Assembly (NCBI GenBank): GCA_034509495.1
Contig: CM067510.1
Location: 33,869,994 to 33,933,993 of the forward strand
From: Acestrorhynchus altus
Taxonomy: Eukaryota; Chordata; Actinopteri; Characiformes; Acestrorhynchidae
Length of the DNA stretch: 64,000 nt
Reading direction: 5' to 3'
A program made the position numbers and the translations under genes. Positions 58,014 to 64,000 of the stretch are shown piece by piece; within the stretch, counting starts at the first letter, position 1; each line of letters starts with the position of its first letter. The notes under the pieces were generated by a model. The model made no database searches. It saw nothing but the letters and a program-made list of their open reading frames with translations, and was not told where the DNA came from.

Positions 58014-59450
58014 GGCTTATCTAATCATATATAAAGTCATCTGACATGTACAGCCCTGTAGAGTCACAAAAAATGAGACTAAAGATGAGGACGCATCTGC
58101 TACAAAAAATTTGGTGCAATCGTGGTGATCAGAAAAAAGCCATACATAAAAAAAAACTTCATATCATGCATTTCAGACAAATTAAAATAGAAAAAAAACA
58201 CACATTTTAGTGTTTTGTACATTACTGTAAACAAAGTCTTTCTAGAGATCATATCAAAACACATTATGGCAAGTAAGAAAAAGAAATGGGAAGACAAGAA
58301 AAAATGAAAAATAAAAATGATGAAAGGGGGAGATATCTAGCATGAAACACTGCTTGGCATGGATGCAGAGGAAGGAAATCAACAAAAAATAAAGATTCAA
58401 CAGACCAACATGAACTCTAATCATAAACACAGGTGGCAATATATGATTATACAATATGGTTGACATACTACATTACCACTACAATAGGCTACATGAAACG
58501 CATGTCCCTGGTTTTCTCGTTTGTACAGTGATATGAGGTATATTCAGGTCAATTCTATTCTTTTTGTTACTACTTTTCCATTTTTATGCTTTCTTTTTTT
58601 TTCTTCCTTTAAAAGCACGGGCGAGTTTGGAGTTGCAGCGTTTAGGCTTTGACCCCCCAACACTGGTAGAGTGGAGTCAGTGTGTGAAAGCATGTTCCCA
58701 GAGGTCAGGGAGACGGACCCGAGGCCGCGGCCAGGTCCGATTTTGCGCTGAATGGAGCAGTGGAAGTAGAACAGAGGAAGACACGGCAGCCCACTGCTCC
58801 TTTCAAGGGCACCTCGAAAAATTGCATTTGTGGAGAAAGAAACCGTTACATCGTCTCTCGCGCATCGTTCCTGATTTGCGGCTTCATAAAAATAGACAGG
58901 TTCAGGTCCAACAATGGAGACCGACGCGTTCTCAAGAAGGTCAACAACTCGGATGCTTCTCCAAGCAAGAACTTGAAAGGGAGGTTTGCGTTTGCTTGTT
59001 TCTTTTTGTCCATCAGGCATCAGATTTGTAATTTTGCTGAGAGGTAGAACTCCAATTGCAGCTATTCACTCAAATCAAAACATACTTAATACTTAAATAC
59101 ATGTTCAATACAAAGAGGCCCTGAGCTCAACACCCAAGGTTCCACAGCATGAAATAAAATGGTATGGCATCCATTTCGATGGCATCACTAACTCAAACGA
59201 ACCGCACTAATAACCCCGCCCTCCCTCCCAAACACCCACCCGTCCACCTATCCGTAAAAAATTCAAAATGCCCCGACAACATTGTTCTCAGTTTCAGATC
59301 AAACGAAAAAATAAAATCACAGCTTTTTGACCAAAAAAGCATGTCTGTATCTGTACTCTAACAGTTTTTGTCTTCAATGGTTAAAAGTGCTAATTTAATT
59401 CCTTGAGAAATAAAACAAAACTGGATGACGGCTGATGGCGATTAACGGGG

Positions 59451-59471
59451 TTGGGGGGGGGGGAAGGGGGG
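59451..59471 (+). repeat. G-run (possible G-quadruplex on the plus strand)
   Basis: Two runs of about 10 and 7 G separated by AA. On the znf281 transcript this is a C-run inside the 3' UTR. Confidence 0.6.
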
Positions 59472-59618
59472 GTGAATCAGTGTTCAACACACCCTGAGGC
59501 CATTTCTCAGTAGCTGCAAAGGAGCTACTTATAAATATTTACATGCATGCACAAGGGTTTCCATGAGGAGTTGTGTATGAATGCATATGTGTGTCTGTAT
59601 GTGTAAATATATATATAT

Positions 59619-59913
59619 GACAGAGAGAGAGAGACAGAAAGAGAGACAGAAAGAGAGACAGAAAGAGAGACAGAAAGAGAGAGAGAGAGAGAAAGAGAGA
59701 CAGAAAGAGAGACAGAGAGACAGACAGAAAGAGACAGAAAGAGAGACAGAAAGAGAGCGAGAGAGACAGAGAGAAAGAGACAGAAAGAGAGCGAGAGAGA
59801 CAGAGAGACAGAAAGAGAGCGAGAGCGAGAGAGACAGAGAGCGAGAGAGAGACAGAGAGCGAGAGAGAGACAGAGAGCGAGAGAGAGACAGAGACAGACA
59901 GAGAGAGAGAGAC
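59619..59913 (+). repeat. GAGACAGAAA-type polypurine microsatellite
   Basis: About 295 bp of GA, GACA and GAAA units. The long open frames on both strands here are a by-product of the low-complexity sequence. Confidence 0.9.
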
Positions 59914-60644
59914 GCAAATGTGTCTGTGCCTCACATCGGCCCTTAGTGATTGAAGTATGCGAGAGTTTTCACATTGACATCAAAAGTACCGTCATTCTGC
60001 ATATGTACAAGTAGTGGAAGAGTCACCAGTGTGATCAGATGAACAGGTAGACTGAAAACGGGAAGTCTTTCTCCTCAAGGAATTTCAGAAACAAAAAGAT
60101 TGACTGTAGTTTCAAAAGTATACTTGTAAAAACATAGTGCCAGTCGCACCGAATTCTTTCTTTCTAAAAAAATCCATTTTCCTGAGTAATACTTTCAATT
60201 ATTGTAACAGACAATAGGCCGACATTTTTGCCACTGAATACTGGGCCACACCCTGACAACTGTTATTACTATAAATCATCTTGAATTATTTTACATTTCT
60301 ATTGATTGCTAAAACACAGGGGTCCTGAAAAACTCAAGCCAGTTCTTACCTACCATCTATCTTTGCTGAAATTACATTGCAATCTACTCATGGAAATCTT
60401 CTACGCTAATAAAAACAAATGACTAAAATACATATTTTAAAAAGAGAATATCAAAGAAATTGCATCTGAGGTCTTGAGGACCTTCCCTGGTAGAGTCTTG
60501 AATTAACATTTCACTGGCAGTGTAATAATTCATATTTTATCTTGCTTAAAGAAAGACAGAAAAATAAGAAGAGATTGCTGAGGGAGGGTGCACTGGGGAG
60601 AGTCTTCATCCCAAACGATGGGCTTAAGCTAGCCACCAAAACCT

Positions 60645-62381
60645 TTACCTGTAGCTTTGGCTTGTGGTGGTTTTGGTTCCTGAGCTAGCCGGCTCGCCGA
60701 CCTCAGCTAACAGACTAGTATACCCTGAGAATTCGGACACGGGAGTCCGCGATATTCGGTGGTCGACTTCTCCGACCCCGACCTGGGGGTCGTTGCTGTA
60801 CGCCAGAGGTGTTCGTCGGCCAGACTTAAACTGGGAGCCGAAGGCCTGGGCGAAGTTCTCGATCTGGAACGTGGAGCGCATTTCCACGTCTTTGGAGGAC
60901 TCCAAGGTTGCCAGATCAGGAGTTGGAGCCATGGGGTAAATGGAGCCGGTGGCAGAGCCACTACCAGTGCCATTCGTCCCGCTGTTGCCGTTTGCTGTGA
61001 TGCTGCCATTCTTGACCTGGTCCTTTTGCCCGCCGCTGCTGGAGAGCTCCTGGGTTGTCAGTGGGTAGGGAGGTGAGTGCGGTTTTTCTAACTGCTCAGT
61101 GAGCTCTTGAGATGGCGTGAGCTGCTGGTGAGCGGTGGGATCCAGGCTGCCTAGATGAAAGCCCTGCTGGGAAGAGGGTGAGGCGTGCGACGGTGAGGGG
61201 GTGCCTACCAGCATGCTGAAGTGGGACTTTGGTAGAGCCGAGGAGGAAGGAGCGAGGGGAGACGAAATGGACTGTCCGAAAGTACACTCCAGAGGAGAAG
61301 TGGTGTAGACGTGCTTGTCAGGGAACAGACTAACAACCGGGCTGCTGCTGGACGACAGCAGGCTGGGAAAGGGGCCACTGGGGCCGAGAGCAAACCCGCC
61401 ACCATGGCTAGTTCTCTCCAGTGTCTGCAGCAGGAACTTGGAGTATTCATTCATGACCCCACTTTTGTCCCCAGAACCATTTGAGGAGTTTTCATCTGCA
61501 CCCAGTTCAGGAGTGGCGGAGGCAGGGTGCAGCTCCACATGATGCTGGTCCGAGAGATCAAACGTCACATCGTGATGGGAACCATCAGATTTGTGAGTGT
61601 AGTGGTCCAGAAGACTCTGTAATACTTCGTCTGGGATGCCAGATTTGTCATGCTTGTTGTCAACACTAACCAGAGGGGAAGTGTCCAATAACGCGAGCGT
61701 TGGCTCTCCTATACCACCTTGGATGACAGTCGGTTGAGGCGGCATGTGAACCGAGCTGTAGTCGCCTCCACTGCTATTCGCAGCGTGCAAGTATCGCCTC
61801 TTCTTCAGGAACTGCATGGCGTCGTCGTAGTTGCTGCTGGTACCACTCTGTTTAGACCCTGAGGAACTCTGGAGGAGGCCCATGCTGTCCATACCTCCTG
61901 CACCTGGCAGGTCCATGGACTTGGGAGCCAACAGTTTCTGCTCATGGAGACCTGAACTTGAACTACCTACGTCCATTGAGAGTAGGTTTTTTTCTCCTCC
62001 CTTACGTCCACCTTTTTTGAAGGCGGGCTTGGGAGTGCGAACATGCTGGTTCTGCATGCTGGTGTTTGCCAGGTCACCAACCCCGGAGGATGTTCCAGAG
62101 CCAGTGGGTATGTCAACAGCATAGTCCTGCAGGCTGAGCATGTGTCCAGCCCCAGCTCCTACAGCAGCTGCCTTTTTTCTGCGGCGTTCCCCCCCTTCCC
62201 CACTGTTTTTGGACTTGCCCCTCTTTCGCGGTGGTGCACTGGCATTTCCCTGAGTGTGTAAGTAGCTGCCTTGTCCAAGGTCCTCATCTCCGAGGTCAAG
62301 CATCCCCGGATCTAACCCTTTTTTTATGGCTTCTCCACAGGTTCTTTTGTGCTTCAGTAAACGGTCAGTACGAGAAAAATA
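60645..62381 (-). CDS. znf281: znf281 coding exon 6, end of finger 4 and regulatory C-terminus
   Basis: 1737 nt including the stop. It opens with YFSRTDRLLKHKRTC, completing the C2HC finger, then a Ser/Gly/Pro-rich regulatory region, and ends TSQSYR-stop. The upstream in-frame Met at 62420 lies in the intron; the acceptor is ttacag. Confidence 0.92.
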   Translation of the reverse strand, partial: YFSRTDRLLKHKRTCGEAIKKGLDPGMLDLGDEDLGQGSYLHTQGNASAPPRKRGKSKNSGEGGERRRKKAAAVGAGAGHMLSLQDYAVDIPTGSGTSSGVGDLANTSMQNQHVRTPKPAFKKGGRKGGEKNLLSMDVGSSSSGLHEQKLLAPKSMDLPGAGGMDSMGLLQSSSGSKQSGTSSNYDDAMQFLKKRRYLHAANSSGGDYSSVHMPPQPTVIQGGIGEPTLALLDTSPLVSVDNKHDKSGIPDEVLQSLLDHYTHKSDGSHHDVTFDLSDQHHVELHPASATPELGADENSSNGSGDKSGVMNEYSKFLLQTLERTSHGGGFALGPSGPFPSLLSSSSSPVVSLFPDKHVYTTSPLECTFGQSISSPLAPSSSALPKSHFSMLVGTPSPSHASPSSQQGFHLGSLDPTAHQQLTPSQELTEQLEKPHSPPYPLTTQELSSSGGQKDQVKNGSITANGNSGTNGTGSGSATGSIYPMAPTPDLATLESSKDVEMRSTFQIENFAQAFGSQFKSGRRTPLAYSNDPQVGVGEVDHRISRTPVSEFSGYTSLLAEVGEPASSGTKTTTSQSYR

Positions 62382-63819
62382 CTGTAAAGTACGGAAAAAG
62401 TAAAAGCTGTTACAAAACATGAAAATCAGACGGGAGTAAAAATAATTAACAAATCAGGTAAAGCTCACCTGTTGGCAGGTATCACATTTATATGGCTTTT
62501 CTCCGCTGTGTGTCCTCTTGTGTCGCTCCATGTGGTATTTCTGGATGAAGCGCATGTTACACTGGTCACAGCTGAATGGCTTTTCCCCTGTTGAAGAAGA
62601 CCCACACCAACACATTTTGGTTCATATTTTAAGAGCTCGAGTAAATTATATCTCTGAGACGTCGACCATTCTTCCTCTGACCACATTTCTCTCTCAAACT
62701 CAAAAATTGAACATCCTTAATGAAAGGTGTGCCAGTGTGGGACTCACCACTGTGAATCTTCTCATGTCTCTGCAGCAAATACTTCTGGATGAAGCTCATG
62801 TTACACTGACTGCATCTGAAAGGCCTTTCACCTGTGCAATCAGAAAAGCAAAGTGTCCCCCTTCAACATTAATGAAATACAACATCGAGCATGCCAGTAA
62901 AACGGTCTCTGGAAGCACAACGTCATCTGTCTGTCTGGAGCTGGCACCGAAAATCTCTCACCTGTGTGGATAAGGACGTGTCTTCTCAGGTGATAGGAGC
63001 TACGGAAGGCAGCATTGCAGTGTTCACATATGTGTGGTTTGGAGCTAGGAGAGAGGGGCCCTCCATCCCCGTCCAGCATTAGAGACTGAGCAACCGGCGG
63101 AGGACAAGAGCAACAGGGGAGGACAAGAGTCAACAAGTCAGTTTTCACCACTGATAACCCCTGAATTTCCTACTTCATATCTGAGAACTCATGGAAGAAT
63201 CTTATGGAGGTACCTTTGTGGAATCCCCTCGTTTCCTTCTGCCTTTGCCTTCTGGCCCTTCTCCGTTCGTCCTCCTTCCTCTTCTATGCGTGGTGTCTTT
63301 CGGGTCTTTCCCTAGTCGTCCAGGGAACTGATGTCAAAGTAAATTTTCACAACATTAGGGTTGATGGGTGAGCGGCAAATCAATGCAACAAAGATATGTT
63401 TGCAGAGATGTGACAAATTCCGGCCACTGGCCTTCAAAGCTTACACTGCTAAGGCTGAGGTCATGCAGAACCATGTTCTGGTGGTTGCCACCCGAGATGT
63501 CCAGCATGTCAGTACTCTTTCCTCCGACTCCAGGGGCCGGGCCGGACGTATACAGTGGGATGCGGTAGTCAAGTTCGCTCAGTTTCTCCTGCTTTATGCC
63601 CATGCTATGGAGAAAGCCGCCTCCATGTTCTGGCGAATCCCTCTCCTTCTTCAGGATCATCTCCTGGGGCAGGTCCGTCACCACAGACTGGGAAGCAAGA
63701 CGTGTAAAGCTGGTGACTGGAGGTAAATGGCTGAACATGATCATGCTGGTAGGGAAGTTGGGGTCCATGCCTCCGTTGCGCAGAAATTCATTGCCAAGCT
63801 TGTCCTGGATAATACTCAT
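60645..63819 (-). CDS. znf281: znf281 orthologue, Krueppel-type zinc-finger transcription factor (six coding exons)
   Basis: Exons join in frame: 63819-63445, 63327-63214, 63085-62962, 62831-62748, 62587-62469 and 62381-60645, giving 850 residues (I recall human ZNF281 as about 895). The N-terminus carries the ZNF281-type block ending PPVTSFTR (about residues 32-39). Four zinc fingers follow: three C2H2 (about 183-203, 211-231, 239-259) and a fourth of C2HC type (267-287, ending KHKRTC), as in ZNF281. The C-terminal half has family blocks SSNYDDAMQF, KSGIPDEVLQS, TTSPLEC, HQQLTPSQEL, QIENFAQAFGSQFKSG and the end TSQSYR. The protein is a nuclear GC-rich DNA-binding regulator, in mammals linked to stem-cell state and epithelial-mesenchymal transition. 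The start is the first Met after a likely acceptor at about 63844-63866; further 5' exons may be non-coding. ZNF148 is the nearest paralogue, but the C-terminal blocks favour ZNF281. I infer function from family only. Confidence 0.93.
62469..62587 (-). CDS. znf281: znf281 coding exon 5, zinc finger 3 and start of finger 4
   Basis: 119 nt from acceptor caacag to donor gtgagc. It encodes finger 3 (core FIQKYHMERH) and the CDTCQQ half of finger 4, ending in phase 0. Confidence 0.88.
62748..62831 (-). CDS. znf281: znf281 coding exon 4, zinc finger 2
   Basis: 84 nt, phase 1 to phase 1, exactly one finger unit: ERPFRC to EKIHS. The finger core FIQKYLLQRH matches the ZNF281/ZNF148 family. Acceptor gcacag, donor gtgagt. 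Confidence 0.88.
62962..63085 (-). CDS. znf281: znf281 coding exon 3, zinc finger 1
   Basis: 124 nt from acceptor gctcag to donor gtgaga. It encodes LMLDGDGGPLSPSSKPHIC and the complete first C2H2 finger (C-x2-C-x12-H-x3-H), ending in the first base of the Gly codon of the HTGE linker (phase 1). Confidence 0.88.
63214..63327 (-). CDS. znf281: znf281 coding exon 2, basic linker
   Basis: 114 nt, 38 codons between acceptor catcag and donor gtacct, phase 0 on both sides. It encodes a Lys/Arg-rich stretch (GRRTNGEGPEGKGRRKRG) that corresponds to the basic, probably nuclear-localising region just before the zinc fingers. There is no start codon of its own. Confidence 0.75.
63445..63819 (-). CDS. 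znf281: znf281 coding exon 1
   Basis: 375 nt, 125 codons, starting MSIIQDKLGN and ending in LSLSS before donor gtaagc (phase 0). It carries the PPVTSFTR block and IKQEK, a ZNF281-like acidic/SUMO-type segment. Reading on past the donor gives a longer frame that has no family match, so the donor is preferred. Confidence 0.85.
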
Positions 63820-63927
63820 GGTTGCTTCTTCAGGTGAAGTTCCTTCAGCTGAAAAGAGGAGATGCTCTGTGAAGATATAAACAAAAGGACAGGTTTAACC
63901 TGGAAACATCTCCATTTTACTGCCAGT

Positions 63928-64000
63928 ATCTGGATCGAACTTCACGCCGACAGTCACGCATCTGGATCAGACCCCACACCGACGGTCACGCATCTGGATC
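63928..64000. repeat. 32-bp tandem repeat at the window edge
   Basis: Two full copies and the start of a third, each beginning tctggatc and ending gtcacgca. It lies in the first intron or upstream of znf281 and may continue beyond the window. Confidence 0.7.

Larger units (their letters stand above)
58000..60644 (-). other. probable znf281 3' untranslated region
   Basis: No open frame here matches a family. Going down from the stop, the first good poly(A) signal with a plausible downstream GT-rich tract is AATAAA on the minus strand at 58008-58013, giving a 3' UTR of about 2.6 kb. It includes a polypurine microsatellite on the plus strand and a G-run. AT-rich composition fits a UTR. The end point is inferred. 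Confidence 0.55.

Noticed and set aside
58544..59031. Overlapping 150-codon frames on both strands
   Set aside because: Inside the likely znf281 3' UTR, no domain, no splice context, open on both strands by composition.
59525..59946. Three long frames of 121-131 codons
   Set aside because: Products of the GA/CT microsatellite.

Overview
This is a vertebrate, ray-finned fish type of sequence: intron-containing genes with canonical GT/AG sites, Tc1-like transposons, hAT-type and Tc1-type MITEs, tRNA-derived SINEs, non-LTR and Ty3/Gypsy-type remnants, and long microsatellites. Several dispersed repeats look like ones I associate with otophysan fishes (characins, catfishes), but that is recollection and cannot be tested here.

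All four genes I can support lie on the minus strand, so transcription runs from high to low coordinates. First comes a znf281 orthologue (coding 63819 down to 60645, six coding exons, 3' UTR to about 58000). Then, after about 9 kb without a recognisable gene, come three tandem genes for mucin-13-like transmembrane mucins, called here C (49345-40747), B (38430-23614) and A (17087-6774). Each has a signal-peptide exon, a Pro/Thr/Ser (PTS) tandem-repeat exon, EGF1, a SEA domain over three exons with a G-S-V-I-A-D autoproteolysis-type site, EGF2, EGF3, one membrane helix and a two-exon cytoplasmic tail with a Gly/Asn/Tyr-rich repeat. Exon lengths and intron phases agree between copies, which is why I treat them as one gene family.

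The copies differ most in the PTS part: about 31 seven-residue units in A, about 290-300 in B (6.2 kb) plus a second small PTS exon, and about 84 units of a different consensus in C. B is a mosaic: tail and membrane exons match C, the EGF/SEA part matches A. A 0.5 kb EGF1-SEA block is near-identical in all three, and C keeps a second, decayed EGF1 exon upstream. C from EGF1 to the stop is fully open; A, B and the 5' part of C carry many one- or two-base indels, which may be consensus errors in repeats or real pseudogenisation.

The introns and intergenic DNA hold two minisatellites. One has a 51-bp unit and sits in gene A only. The other has a 50-bp unit, occurs at five places in both orientations, and travels with a common flanking sequence. 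The remaining space is transposon relics and simple repeats; 0-6.7 kb and 50.9-58 kb contain no gene I can recognise.
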